A DNA stretch of 56,884 nt from positions 1 to 56,884 of the forward strand of contig LGRX02034744.1 of NCBI GenBank assembly GCA_001247695.2. The letters run 5' to 3'. A program made the translations under genes and the position numbers. Under the pieces are notes generated by a model. It searched no databases. It saw only the letters and a list, made by a program, of their open reading frames with translations, and was not told the DNA's origin. How positions within the stretch are numbered: position 1 is the first letter of the stretch; every line of letters begins with the position of its first letter. Shown here piece after piece: positions 1-9,404 of the stretch. The DNA comes from Cymbomonas tetramitiformis (Eukaryota; Chlorophyta; Pyramimonadophyceae; Pyramimonadales; Pyramimonadaceae).

Positions 1-188
1 CGTCACGCATCGACGACGGCGGCCACCCGTCACGCATCGATGACGGCGGCCACCCGTCACGCATCGATGACGGCGGCCAACCGTCACGCATCGATGACGG
101 CGGCCACCCGTCACGCATCGATGACGGCGGCCAACCGTCACGCATCGATGACGGCGGCCACCCGTCACGCATCGATGATAGCGGCCGC
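1..188. repeat. 27-bp tandem array upstream of the first FHA-RBR gene
   Basis: About seven copies of a 27-bp unit (CGTCACGCATCGATGACGG + CGGCCACC or CGGCCAAC). Each unit has CGTCA/TGACG arms around CGCATCGA, so it can form a small hairpin and presents two TGACG half-sites of the kind bZIP factors bind. The array ends about 20 bp before a TATA box. The window edge cuts it, so its true length is unknown. The same array recurs at 21,045-21,255. Confidence 0.95.
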
Positions 189-210
189 CATCACAGTGGA
201 ATCCTGATCG

Positions 211-219
211 GTATATATG
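211..219 (+). promoter_or_regulatory. TATA box of the FHA-RBR gene
   Basis: GTATATATG lies 79-87 bp before the ATG at 298 and directly after the 27-bp array. An in-frame ATG at 217 sits inside this TATA box and so is unlikely to be transcribed. Confidence 0.7.
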
Positions 220-297
220 AGCATCATCGCTTCATTCATCCTCACAATTATTTTCGAGTTCACTCAACCCTCGTCTACAACTCCGACTACACCCACC

Positions 298-2055
298 ATG
301 TCCCAGGACCTTTGCCTTGTGTTGAACTCTTCAAATCAATCGAAACGGCTCGTTGTGAACATGACGACCGAGCTGTCGAATAATGGTGTAGCGGACGTCG
401 ACGGTTTTAAGGGCTTCAACGTAGGCCGAGCCCCGCCCACCCGCGGGAATTTTGCCCTCTCTTCCGGAGTCGCCGTTCTCGACTCGGTTACGAGCAGACG
501 TCAGTTCAGGGTGCACTTGTTCGACGACGACCGTACGCTCTACATGAGCAACCTCTCCTTCACCCACCCCACATACGTGAACGGCGGCATCACTCTCGTG
601 CCGCACATGCTCGACGCCGGGGACGTGATCACCATCGGCGAACCTCGCATGTTTCGCACCGCTATCACCGGCAACGTCACCTTCGATAATTGCACCATTC
701 ACATGCTGGTGATGAAGCTCGACAAGCGCACGGGGGTCTTCGAAGGAATCCCCAAAATCGACTTCACGCCCAAGCCTGAACGTGTGCTCCGCGTCGCCTT
801 TACGGATCTCACCTCCCCACCACAGAGCCCCCTCGCCTCCCCGGCATACACCCCCACCTCCCCGGCATACAGCCCCACCGCTCCCCACTCCACGCCTGAC
901 CCACCTCCCCACGACAGCACACCCCCACCCGTTCCAGCTCCCCCCTCCCCACCACCTCGCTCCCCCTCCCCACTGCCTCGCTTCCGCTGCTCCCCCTCCC
1001 ACTGCCTGCTCCCCTCCCCACCGCCTCGCTCCCGCTCCCGCTCCCCACCCTCTCCACCCTGGTCTCCCTCCGACGCCCAGCCGGCGGCCGGCGGTCTCCC
1101 CAAGGCCACAGATGGCCAACTCAAAACACTGATGCAGAAGAAGCACATCATATTCACGATCTGCGAGCAGTGCAAGGAGCGTGGTATGTTCCATCCCAAG
1201 GTCAGAGTCAACAGGCAGATAACCAGCTATATCACCGTAATCGGAGATGTGTCCTACGTTCAAGACGAAGGAATACCATGGCTCTACAGGTGCAAAAACG
1301 GTCATTTCTGGTGCAGAGAGTGCGCTAACTCGTATATGATGACCTTCGTCAAATACCAGATGACCTCGGACGACACCAAGCAGGCTGTACGCTGTCCCCT
1401 CTGCACCGGACCCGAGGACCAGAAGGCAGAAATAAAGCCGGCCGAGTACGGTTTCTTTATTGTGAGTAAATCCCAATTCGAGGAAGTTTGGAAAGAGCGC
1501 TCGAGGGAGATCAACATGGAGGCAGGACGACAAGAACAGCGCGAGGCAGACCAAGTCCTGAACGAGGCGAGAGAGAGAGCCCACCAAGAACAGCTCCTCC
1601 AGATGGCCACTGACGACTCGGCTCAGCAACGACTGGTTTTCGACCACCAGGCCAACACTCTCCTCTCCCAGGACGACTCCTGCTCCATCGCCTGCCCCTG
1701 GTGCGGTCTCAAGGCCATCGAGGCCACCGGGTGCATGTCCATCTGCTGCGAGTCCAGCGACAGGTTCGGAGTTGGTGGGTGTGGACAATACTTCTGCGCC
1801 TGGTGCTTCCGCAAAGAGCCGCATGGGAGTATCGCCAATCACGAGCACCTTAAACGGTGCCAACTCAACCCCAACATCAACCAAGCCGGCGACAAGATCT
1901 ATTACGTTAGCGAGGATGTACACAAAGCTCACTGGGCCTCCGTCGTGGCCAGACAGGTCCTCGAACGAATCAACCAGGAGGCCGATGGGCCGCTGAAGGC
2001 GGCCATGATGCGCTACTTCGAGACCCACCACCGTGCGCATTACAGAGAAGACTGA
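298..2055 (+). CDS. FHA domain + RING/RBR-like ubiquitin ligase (intact copy)
   Basis: Predicted E3 ubiquitin ligase of 585 residues. An N-terminal FHA-like fold (about 40-125: GR at 43-44, SRRQF, then THPTYVNGG and GDVITIG) should bind phosphothreonine. A Pro/Ser/Thr linker (about 172-270) begins with RNA polymerase II CTD-like heptads (SPAYTPTSPAYSPT). A first zinc module follows (CEQC at 290-293, C-x3-H-x2-C-x2-C near 333-343, CPLC at 367-370). A Glu/Arg-rich coiled segment (395-435) leads to an Rcat-like module (CPWC at about 467, GCM at 479-481, CGQYFCAWC) with the RBR-type position of the catalytic Cys. The ATG at 298 is in good context (ACCATGT) downstream of a TATA box. FHA plus RBR in one chain is unusual. 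E3 activity is inferred from motifs. Confidence 0.88.
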   Translation: MSQDLCLVLNSSNQSKRLVVNMTTELSNNGVADVDGFKGFNVGRAPPTRGNFALSSGVAVLDSVTSRRQFRVHLFDDDRTLYMSNLSFTHPTYVNGGITLVPHMLDAGDVITIGEPRMFRTAITGNVTFDNCTIHMLVMKLDKRTGVFEGIPKIDFTPKPERVLRVAFTDLTSPPQSPLASPAYTPTSPAYSPTAPHSTPDPPPHDSTPPPVPAPPSPPPRSPSPLPRFRCSPSHCLLPSPPPRSRSRSPPSPPWSPSDAQPAAGGLPKATDGQLKTLMQKKHIIFTICEQCKERGMFHPKVRVNRQITSYITVIGDVSYVQDEGIPWLYRCKNGHFWCRECANSYMMTFVKYQMTSDDTKQAVRCPLCTGPEDQKAEIKPAEYGFFIVSKSQFEEVWKERSREINMEAGRQEQREADQVLNEARERAHQEQLLQMATDDSAQQRLVFDHQANTLLSQDDSCSIACPWCGLKAIEATGCMSICCESSDRFGVGGCGQYFCAWCFRKEPHGSIANHEHLKRCQLNPNINQAGDKIYYVSEDVHKAHWASVVARQVLERINQEADGPLKAAMMRYFETHHRAHYRED

Positions 2056-2439
2056 TATGCCGTAGCCACCAGCGCAAAGAGCCTGTAGGTGTCGAAAGAC
2101 AGCTAGACGCAAGAGCTTGTAGGTGCAGTTTATTTGATCAGTGCTCTAGAGAACCTTCAAACTCCAATTTGTAATAGTTTCATACAATTTTAACCTCTCC
2201 GCGTGTTTGAGTATAAGTCCTGTGGCGCACTGTGTGAAAGGGAACTCGTCGCTCCTATGCATCAGGTGGTTTGTTTAAGGGACTCCTCCGTTACTTCGCA
2301 TATTTAGGGTCTGTTAGGTCAAGCTCCGAATCACAACCTTCGAGACTTCTCTTCATGCGTGCATATCTCATTAGGGTTTAGGGCTTGAAAAAACTATATC
2401 CTGTGGACCTGTAGTGTGTACGGCGTGATATATGCACAC

Positions 2440-2640
2440 ACACATATTCGCAGGGTTTAGGGTTTTCGGCGCTCGCCCCCCCTCCCTTGTGTTTTGTCAA
2501 CCTTTTTTCCCGGACCTCATCTCGGCGAGTAACGAGTACCAATCTTCGCAGGGTTTAGGGTTTCTCGGCACTCGTGCCCTCCAGCGTGTTTTGTCAACCT
2601 TTTTCCCAGCCTCATCTCGGCGGTAACAGCGGGTACCCGG
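2440..2640. repeat. Paired ~85-bp repeats carrying TTTAGGG-type motifs
   Basis: The block CGCAGGGTTTAGGGTTT, followed by a CTCG...TTTTGTCAACC...CTCATCTCGGCG segment, occurs twice here and twice at 23,517-23,700. The heptamer TTTAGGG is the telomere repeat of plants and many algae, oomycetes, brown algae and alveolates. The pieces are too short and degenerate to be a working telomere. Confidence 0.7.
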
Positions 2641-3085
2641 CGGGCGATGGGGGCGTGGGATGGTCTTGGAGGAGGGAGCCCGTGGCGTGATGGGGCGAAA
2701 GTCCTTAGGGCGTGCGGTGCTTGAAATGGCGCGAGATAGTAGTTACGTTTCCGAGAGAAAATCCCTCTTCCGGTAAGTGTGTAGCATGCAGCGATACAAG
2801 TAGGCAGCGTGTATCGGTAGTATTCTACTCTATTGTTTTATTGAGATAACAGTTAAAGCTGTATCGGTAGTATTCTACTCTATTGTTTTATTGAGATAAC
2901 AGTTAAAGCTTTAAGATTAAGCACAGGCAGGGGTTTTTTTTCGCGGCTCGGACGGTTGAATGTTGTATCGGACGGTCGTGTGAGACGTGATCGGTCCGTG
3001 CGTATCGGTTTCGCCGGGTGACCGGGCATACGGGTGGCATTCGCAGGAGTGGTGGATTATTTCATGCGCGCGGATGGGACTGGTA
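2634..3085. repeat. Intergenic stretch with a perfect 2 x 50-bp repeat
   Basis: No credible gene. The 50-bp unit beginning GTATCGGTAGTATTC is repeated exactly at 2811-2860 and 2861-2910. The rest is unremarkable. Confidence 0.85.
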
Positions 3086-3275
3086 TTATTACTGGTATTA
3101 CTACTAATATTACTACTAATATTGTTACCAGTATTACTACTAATATTGTTACCAGTATTACTACTAATATTGTTACCAGTATTGCTACTAATATTGTTAC
3201 CAGTATTACTACTAATATTATTACCAGTATTACTACTAATATTATTACTAGCATTATTGATATTATTATTACTAT
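3086..3275. repeat. 24-bp AT-rich tandem array
   Basis: About seven copies of TATTACTACTAATATTGTTA + CCAG. Both strands stay open only because the unit length is a multiple of three; no protein is proposed. It lies about 400 bp before the AlkB gene. Confidence 0.9.
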
Positions 3276-3344
3276 TATTTGTTTATTTTGAAGGGTTGAA
3301 AAGAGAAAGCGCGGGAGAATGCTCGGTTGCAGGCTGCAAATCGA

Positions 3345-3560
3345 GCCCCCTCAACAAGATCCGACGGCTGTAAATCGTCGTTGAACGACGACCGTCCGAT
3401 TATATATATACACCCTGTGTTTATTCACAATTCAATTTAATTAATTATCTAATTAATTCATGTCACAGCTCGTGACATCGGCGGCCGCATCGTGAAGGAT
3501 GACAGCTCGTGACATCGGCGGTCATCTCATCGCGTCGATCGCTGACGCAATAAATACCCG
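3345..3560 (+). promoter_or_regulatory. Promoter cassette of the AlkB gene
   Basis: Contains GATCCGACGGCTG, a distal TATA-like GATTATATATATACA (about 3400), TTTATTCACAA, an AT-rich stretch, GTCACAGCTCGTGAC (5-bp inverted arms), CATCGGCGGCC/CATCGGCGGTCATCTC, and a proximal AATAAATA near 3549. Most of this recurs in the same order before the helicase (5385-5645), so it looks like a duplicated promoter module. Confidence 0.6.
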
Positions 3561-3688
3561 AAAACGAGCTTTCCCCCTCACAATTTACAACTTCACTTTT
3601 CTCGAGCCTCCTACTCTACAGCTCTACAACCTCGTACCTATCGTTCATAAAACAAGTTCATTCTCAAGCGCCCGCCCCATTTTTCTCC

Positions 3689-4360
3689 ATGTCTCTCGGT
3701 GATATCTTAAACTCCGACCGCGTCCACCTGACGCCCAACTCCTGGTACATACACGTACCGGGGCACGTGCGTGTGTCGAAGGAGGGATTCGAGCAGCTCT
3801 GGGAACTCAAGCACCGCTTTCAGCAGCAGCACATCGTCCTTTTTGGCAAACGTATACCAGTGCCTCGTATACAAGGTTTGTTCTCGGCGCGCGACGTGTC
3901 CTACAATTTCAGCGGCATCTCGGTGCCCAGTGAACCGATCACCTCGCACGCCATCCTGGAGGCTCTGCTAGAGCAAGTCACCGACACGCACAACGCGGTC
4001 TTTGCCAACTGGTACGCCAGCGGACAAGATTCCGTGGGCGCACACAGCGACGACGAAAGGGACCTGGTAAAGGGCTCCTGCATCATCAGCATCAGTCTGA
4101 ACGCGACCCGCACTTTTCGGGTGAAAAGAAAACCCAAATGTGATGCATCGAGCGAAGTGGATAAGCTCGATTTTCAGCTGGGGGATGGAGATGTTTTTAT
4201 CATGGGCGGCGCTTTTCAGAGGGAGTTTCTACATGAAGTCCCCAAGAAAGCCCACATGGTCGGCGACCAGAGGCGCATTAACCTGACCATAAGAAACTTT
4301 GCGCCGACGGGTGTAGCGGACAAAAAACGAAAAAGAGAGCAAGCCTGTCACGCTAAGTAG
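3689..4360 (+). CDS. AlkB-like 2OG-Fe(II) dioxygenase
   Basis: 223 residues, complete, in the size range of ALKBH2/3-type proteins. The family uses Fe(II), 2-oxoglutarate and O2 to remove alkyl groups from DNA or RNA bases. Visible active-site residues are the AHSDDE H-x-D pair (H119, D121), a distal His in FLHEVP (about 182), and the 2OG-binding R-x5-R pattern in RRINLTIRNF (about 196-202). NWYASGQDSVGAHSDDE is the typical substrate-lid/HxD arrangement. A basic tail (KKRKRE) could be a nuclear localisation signal. The ATG at 3689 is the first one downstream of the promoter cassette. The next gene is more than 600 bp away, so it is probably transcribed alone. Large DNA viruses and eukaryotes both carry such genes, so origin is open. 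Confidence 0.92.
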   Translation: MSLGDILNSDRVHLTPNSWYIHVPGHVRVSKEGFEQLWELKHRFQQQHIVLFGKRIPVPRIQGLFSARDVSYNFSGISVPSEPITSHAILEALLEQVTDTHNAVFANWYASGQDSVGAHSDDERDLVKGSCIISISLNATRTFRVKRKPKCDASSEVDKLDFQLGDGDVFIMGGAFQREFLHEVPKKAHMVGDQRRINLTIRNFAPTGVADKKRKREQACHAK

Positions 4361-4670
4361 CCAGCTTCACTGTCGAGCTTGTATAACCTTGTTAGGTGTT
4401 TGTAGCTACAATATCTGTATGACACTTCAAAATAGATCGTAAGATTATCAACTTTCCCACCCAAAAACCGTACCACGTCACGTGGCAGGCGACTGTTCTC
4501 TCTTATACGATGGCCGTATCCTTTCAAGTGGCGAAGAGTCGCGAACGCCAGGGACGCGAGCACCGAGGTGGGCGCTCAGGTGCTCATTGTCCGCCCCTCG
4601 TCAAGATCCGATGGAGGGTTTAGGGCTCGCAGCCGTGCCTGTCCCTGAAAAGCAAACGGTGCACGAAAGT

Positions 4671-4775
4671 TTACTAAACCCTAAACCCTAAACCCAAACC
4701 ATTAATAAACCCTAAACCCTGAATAGCCCTAAAACCCTATAAACCCCTATACCATAACCCTAAACCCTAAATACG
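4671..4775. repeat. Degenerate interstitial telomere-like tract (CCCTAAA)n
   Basis: Several CCCTAAA units, partly perfect and partly degenerate, in a 100-bp stretch between the AlkB and helicase genes. The orientation is opposite to the AGGGTTTAGGG motifs at 2440-2640. It may be a scar of a break repaired with telomere sequence or of insertion into a chromosome end. Confidence 0.8.
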
Positions 4776-4849
4776 ACATGCGGACGGGCATTGCTGCACC
4801 CCTCCGATTGCCACGCGACTCGCTACCCCAGCGACTCGCTACCCCTCGG

Positions 4850-5335
4850 GGAAGTTAGGAGTTTTTAACCACTAACCTCTTTAATAGTGGCGAGTTAGCG
4901 GTCAGTAGTTTTTTATGAAACTGTACAGACCTCAGATATCGTAGACAAGTTATCAATATATCACAGGAGAATAAATACCGAGAGTCTGCAATTTATGTCT
5001 CTAATCTAGATGCGTATGAGTGAACGTGACAATCCGTCACCAAAATTGAAATGATTATAAGACTGCAATCGACTGTCATACCGTTGGCGGTCATATTGAT
5101 GACAGCTATCGTAATACCACAATGTCATGCTGAATCTCAACAGAAAAGCGCAAAATCAAAACGGTACAAAGCTCTCTTTCATTCACTCAGTCGATTTATC
5201 AAGGAAGGTTGCTTCCACGTCGGGGGAGGGGGAGCGACAAACTTCCTTTGTCCCTCCCGGGATTTCCGGGGAAACCACTAACCGCTAACTCGGCACTTGC
5301 TAATGGTTAGCGGTTTTCAACCACTAACTCGTCGG
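4850..5335. mobile_element. Possible small inverted-repeat element
   Basis: Imperfect inverted repeats built on CCGCTAACTCG and AACCACTAAC lie near both ends (4853-4920 and 5273-5335). The inside holds a short open frame at 5051-5281. I could not define exact ends or a target duplication. Confidence 0.35.
5051..5281 (+). CDS. Small ORF with a signal-peptide-like start
   Basis: 76 codons. Residues 8-24 are hydrophobic (VIPLAVILMTAIVIP) and are followed by a plausible cleavage site (QCHA/ES), as in a secreted protein. The rest is short, basic, then Gly-rich, and matches nothing I know. There is no TATA box close by. It lies within the inverted-repeat segment and may be a chance frame. Confidence 0.25.
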   Translation: MIIRLQSTVIPLAVILMTAIVIPQCHAESQQKSAKSKRYKALFHSLSRFIKEGCFHVGGGGATNFLCPSRDFRGNH

Positions 5336-5384
5336 TTCGAGAAACACAAAATCTAACATGCCTAGATCCAACGGTTGAGAGTAG

Positions 5385-5645
5385 CCCGCGACCAAGCCCC
5401 AATCAAGATCCAACGGCTGAGAGCAACCCGTGAACGACGATCGTCGGATTATACATAGACGCCCTATGTTTATTCACAAATCCATATAATTATTTATTTA
5501 ATTTATTTGTGTCACAGATCGTGACATCGGCGGTCATCTCGTCGGCGGCGATCTCGTCGGCGGCGATCTCATCGGCGGCGATCTCGTCGGCGGCGATCTC
5601 ATCGACAGCCATCTCGTCGGCGACCATCTCGTCGGCTATAAGAGG
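5385..5645 (+). promoter_or_regulatory. Promoter cassette and 15-bp array of the helicase gene
   Basis: A second copy of the module seen at 3345-3560. It is followed by about eight 15-bp units (CGATCTCGTCGGCGG, with CATCTCG variants) at 5518-5633, then a TATA box (CTATAAGAG, 5636-5644) about 90 bp before the ATG at 5733. The array sits directly against the TATA box, as at the FHA-RBR and FHA-RING genes. Confidence 0.65.
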
Positions 5646-5732
5646 CGAAAGGTCGAGAGCGAACACATATCACTCTGCCTACCACCTCTGCCCACCACCT
5701 CGCCTCGTATCCTCCTTTTACCAAGTGTTAAC

Positions 5733-7571
5733 ATGGTTGAACTCAAGACTTACCAGACGCAAGCTGCGAAGGAAGCTGTGAAACGGATAGTGTCCAACAA
5801 GAACCAAACGCTGGTGGGTAAAGTCGGGTCCGGCAAGACCCTGACCTCGCTGGAGGTGTGTCGGCGTTTGAGCGAGTCCGGCCAAGGCCTTCGAGACACG
5901 CAACACCACCTGCTGACCCTCGTGGTGGTGCCCAACTGCGTGCTGCACCAGTGGTTCAAAGAGACGCTGCGCTTCGGCGTGAACGAGAACCAACTCTGCC
6001 TGTTTCACGGGAGCATCAAGTCGCGGACCAAAGCCTTCCACGCGTGGTGCGGTCGGGCCGGGGCGGTGACGAACATCAGTGGGCGGACCATGTGGGTGCT
6101 CTTCACCACCTTCGACACCTACCGCAGCTCGGCGGCCTTGCTCTCCGGCGTCACCTGGGGGCTGGTGATCGTGGACGAGGCGCACCTGTTGCGCAACGGG
6201 GTGGCGAAGACGGCCGACGAGGAGATCAAGTACGGTCTGAAGAACTACGAGGTCCTGGACAGGACTTTGATGCGGGCGCCCACGCGCTTGTGGTCACCGC
6301 CCTTCACGCTTCTGGTGACCGCCACGGTGGTACTGAACCACCCCATGGACATGCTGAGCCTAGCTCGCTGGTGCAGGATGCCCGCCGAGTTCATGGACAA
6401 GGCGGACTGGTACAACCAGCAGGGCGTGTTCAGGCCCGCCCGCAGGCAGTACTGCGAGGACCACGTGACCGTCATCGACGTGCCCGAGCCCCGTCCGGTG
6501 GAGCGGTGTGTGCGGCTGGTGAAGAGGGACGAGAGCGAACGGCTGCTGTCGGACTCGGCGTACGAACATCTCGCGGGATGCCTGAAGATCTTCCTCTCCG
6601 CGATGCGGCAGATGGGCCCCGCCAACCGGGCGTCCCCGGAGCAGCAGGCGATTCTGCGAGCCGCTCGCCTCCAGTTCTGGGGCGCGGTGACTCGGTGTCG
6701 ACGGGGAGAGCAGTTCCCCGGTTTTTTCGTGCAGCCCACGGAAAGCGCGCCCAGGTCCCTCATCGCCTCGGACGTGGACCGGCTGGTGCGCGAGCATCCA
6801 CTGAAGGGGTGCAATAAGCTGCAAGCGGTGGTCGACTGGTGCGAGGAGCTGTTGGACGCCGAGAACAACTTCCGCAAGGGCCTCGTGATGTCCGCGTACA
6901 AGCAGCCGTTGCAGCTGCTGGCGGAGCACGTGCGACGTTGCAAGCCGGACGTCGCGGTCTTCGAGCACTACGGCGGTGGCGGAAAAGCCAACGCGGCCAT
7001 CCTGCGCGAGTTCAGCGCGGTCTCTTGCGAAGGCCGACGGGCGGCGGTGTTGCTGGCCACTCGCGGCTCCATGGGGGTCGGAGTGGACCTGCCCTGCGTG
7101 CAGCGCACCTTCTTGATGGACCTGGCCTGGTCACGGGGGGACGACCAGCAAGCGCTGGGCCGCATGCAACGACCGCTGGCCCAGAAGGTGCACGAGTGGG
7201 TGGCCACCACCGCCAGCTTGGGTTCGGAAACCTTCTCCGTCGAGGAGTGGATGCGTCTCATCCAGGAGAAGAAGCGCTCCATGGTGGAAGAGATGTTCGC
7301 CGGTGTCGACCAGAGCGAGGACATGGACGAGGAGGAGGACGCGATGCCGGCGGTCGAGGAACCGGTCCAGCAGCCGATGGAGGGGAAGCCGGAGACCTCG
7401 AAGACCATCCTGACGGTGCTCTGGGAGATGTTGGAGCGCAACGGATTCGTCCAGGCGAGCAGGAAGCGCAAGACCCCGAAGAAGGAGAGAAAAGTGTCCG
7501 AGAAACGGCAGAAAGTGAGCTCAACGGATACGCAGCAGACACAAGTCTGCGAGACAGTAGGACGTGACTAA
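5733..7571 (+). CDS. SNF2-like superfamily 2 helicase/ATPase
   Basis: 612 residues, complete. Q-motif-like YQTQA (7-11) precedes Walker A GKVGSGKT (29-36), motif Ia-like VVVPNCVLHQW (about 64-74), the DEAH box in VIVDEAHLL (145-153), motif III LLVTAT (193-198), and in the C-terminal lobe ATRGSMGVGVDLP (motif V region) and QQALGRMQRP (motif VI, about 475-484). This is a double-RecA DNA translocase of the SNF2/D6-like type used in transcription or chromatin work by eukaryotes and large DNA viruses. An acidic stretch (about 525-540) and a Lys/Arg-rich tail (KRKTPKKERK, about 577) suggest nuclear localisation. No frame damage is seen. The exact subfamily is not certain. Confidence 0.92.
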   Translation: MVELKTYQTQAAKEAVKRIVSNKNQTLVGKVGSGKTLTSLEVCRRLSESGQGLRDTQHHLLTLVVVPNCVLHQWFKETLRFGVNENQLCLFHGSIKSRTKAFHAWCGRAGAVTNISGRTMWVLFTTFDTYRSSAALLSGVTWGLVIVDEAHLLRNGVAKTADEEIKYGLKNYEVLDRTLMRAPTRLWSPPFTLLVTATVVLNHPMDMLSLARWCRMPAEFMDKADWYNQQGVFRPARRQYCEDHVTVIDVPEPRPVERCVRLVKRDESERLLSDSAYEHLAGCLKIFLSAMRQMGPANRASPEQQAILRAARLQFWGAVTRCRRGEQFPGFFVQPTESAPRSLIASDVDRLVREHPLKGCNKLQAVVDWCEELLDAENNFRKGLVMSAYKQPLQLLAEHVRRCKPDVAVFEHYGGGGKANAAILREFSAVSCEGRRAAVLLATRGSMGVGVDLPCVQRTFLMDLAWSRGDDQQALGRMQRPLAQKVHEWVATTASLGSETFSVEEWMRLIQEKKRSMVEEMFAGVDQSEDMDEEEDAMPAVEEPVQQPMEGKPETSKTILTVLWEMLERNGFVQASRKRKTPKKERKVSEKRQKVSSTDTQQTQVCETVGRD

Positions 7572-7837
7572 ATGTTGTTAGCCTCGGGAAACCTGCGACG
7601 TGTGAACAGAGTAATCGCTTTGTAAAATATAACGTACGTGTTTGCCATGCATGGGTGTGTCCTGCAGTGACCATATCTCGGATTGTTTGACTGTGCATCT
7701 CGCCTTAGACACATCATACGACACCCACCCATTTCAACTGCCTTAGACCGTCCGCAAGATCCAGAAAACACACCGGAACCAGTTTAGCATATTCGGGTCG
7801 TGTTTCAGTAATACCTCGTGGCACTTTGTTTGTTCAT

Positions 7838-8046
7838 GCATGACACCGTGAGCCGATTTGAATATTCGATATCCGTTTTTTGGTGGGTGTGCTTTTGAGG
7901 TGATGGTTAAAAAACTTGACGCGATTTTCGGATTCGAATCGGATTTAAATGGCTTACGCGTACATTTAGAGATGAACAGGCCTAGCAGAGATCTCAACTT
8001 TGAGATCGACCAAGCTTGGCATTTTTTAGGCTTGAACAAGTCGTGA
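7838..8046 (+). pseudogene. Short unrecognised ORF with a frame change in a T run
   Basis: The ATG at 7838 opens a frame (MHDTVSRFEYSIS) that stops soon after the TTTTTT run near 7877. The frame one base over continues to 8046 as KKLDAIFGFESDLNGL... Slippage in the T run would join them into about 68 residues. No family is recognised. It may be a real small gene with an assembly indel, or noise. Confidence 0.25.
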
Positions 8047-8426
8047 TCGTGATTGTCCTTATAAAGCTGCCCCTCGACCCGCACCGTTGCACTCCAGTGT
8101 TTTGCTGAAGCATACAAAACGGTCCCTCAACGAGGCGCCGGAGACGCCCGTCCGCACTTTTACACGGACGAGGGTGACCGAGTAAAATGTCGGGTCTGAA
8201 GACTACGCCCGATCCGCGATGAGTAAACATTTTGGCGTAATTTTACCCTTGACAGCGTTGGGTAATCGGTAAACGTTTTTCTGGGAAAACCTGCGAGGAG
8301 ATTGATAGGAGTTTGAAGTGATCTTGTGGATATGTTTCTATTACATACTGATTCATTGTTGACATCTCATTAGTATTATTAGATGTATAATATACAGCAT
8401 AGAGATATAGTCACATCTTACGTGTT

Positions 8427-8842
8427 TTATATTAAATAATCCACCAAACTGGTTTGAACAGGCCCGATGTTTTCTTCCCGGGCGATCCATTTCACGAACC
8501 GATAGTCGTGAGATGGGCTTATCCCCGATGTATACGTATGAAAATTCGGAATAGGCGGCACCTCGACGATGTTTTCTATTTTGTCCACCAATCCGATATC
8601 CGCGTGCTTTGACATGGAAACGTCACGCGTTGCACCGGTCACGACCTTCAACTCTCCCCATGTCCGATCTTGTATTTTTTTTTTTTTTCTTCCGTGTCCC
8701 ATTGAACTTCGAGAGCTGGTTCCATAACATATACGACACAAATTGGTTTTGTGCCTTTCTTGTTTACAAGAACTACTACATACTTTATTTCTAATCCATA
8801 CCCCTTCGACGCTGCTTCTGACATATGTTTGTAGGTGTTCAT
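8427..8842 (-). pseudogene. Unrecognised protein, frame broken in a 17-bp A/T run
   Basis: The ATG at 8842 (MNTYKHMSEAASKGYG) reads to a long A tract (plus-strand T run, 8672-8690). The other frame after the tract continues RTWGELKVVTGATRDVSM to a stop at 8427. Joined length is about 138 residues. A weakly similar fragment (FENMSV...AEYGFRVVGAIKKH) lies at 10,270-10,370 on the same strand, so the gene may have been partly duplicated. No domain is recognised. Confidence 0.4.
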
Positions 8843-8854
8843 ATCGACCGTGTT

Positions 8855-9290
8855 CGGACAGTACGCCCCGGCACATCCGGCCGCGCGCATCCGGGCACGA
8901 AGCACGGCGCGCGGACAGTGCCACTTTGCGCACATCCGGCCTCGCACGATCGTTCAAAACAGCACACACAACTCTACACCGACCGTCGCGCTCTTACGAT
9001 AGACTAAATTGCCTCGACGACTTTCGACCGAAAAGGAACGAAACCGATCCCCACTGCCCGAGCCAGATTCGAAGGCGCGAGCCCGAGTCTGACACCCGGG
9101 ATGACGATGGTCCACCGAATTCCGAGCCTCCGGTCTACTTCTTGAAGGCGCGAGTTCGCGAAGGATCCTCCCCATCCACGAGCCGCCAAGCTCACTTGTG
9201 GTACGGGAGATTGGGACAATTCCCGACGCTATCGCGAACTCGCTCGTCGAAAGGGCGCCTCTATCACGCGAACCTACAACCATCTTTTAC
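8855..9290. repeat. Dispersed repeat block, copy 1
   Basis: 8965-9285 is nearly identical to 10,885-11,205 (offset 1920). 8855-8968 also matches 10,442-10,540. A third, diverged version of the second half is at 10,590-10,835. Frames across it are open on several strands but shared by no recognisable protein. Confidence 0.9.
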
Positions 9291-9305
9291 GTGAGCGAAG
9301 TACGG

Positions 9306-9332
9306 AGAGAGAGAGAGAGAGAGAGAGAGTCC
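9306..9332. repeat. (GA)n tract
   Basis: Uninterrupted GA dinucleotides. Similar tracts occur at 10,101-10,125, 11,224-11,242, 12,148-12,172 (CT), 12,776-12,795 (TC), 13,734-13,765 (CT) and 13,975-13,992, all within about 5 kb. Confidence 0.95.
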
Positions 9333-9404
9333 CACCGTTCGTACAATCTTCGCGTGATAAGAAATATAGATGAAACTCGACAGTTGAGCTTGAGGTCATG
9401 TAGG

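Larger units (their letters stand above)
1..2633. repeat. 2.63-kb direct repeat, copy 1
   Basis: Near-identical to 21,072-23,700, at an offset of 21,071 bp that drops to 21,067 after the Pro/Ser linker. It contains array, TATA box, FHA-RBR gene and a telomere-motif tail. I see only a handful of substitutions plus indels in the linker. Similarity fades near 2600-2633, where copy 1 continues into GC-rich sequence and copy 2 stops at AT-rich DNA. Confidence 0.95.

Noticed and set aside
1..188. CRISPR array
   Set aside because: Units are contiguous and there are no unique spacers; the context is eukaryotic. The same applies to the arrays at 9405, 18,869 and 21,045.
217..297. In-frame ATG at 217 as the start of the FHA-RBR gene
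   Set aside because: The ATG lies inside the TATA box, so it would be upstream of transcription; the ATG at 298 has a better context.
331..2112. 593-codon open frame on the minus strand opposite the FHA-RBR gene
   Set aside because: It is the antisense of a GC-rich coding region; the plus frame has domains, a TATA box and a good start, the minus frame has none.
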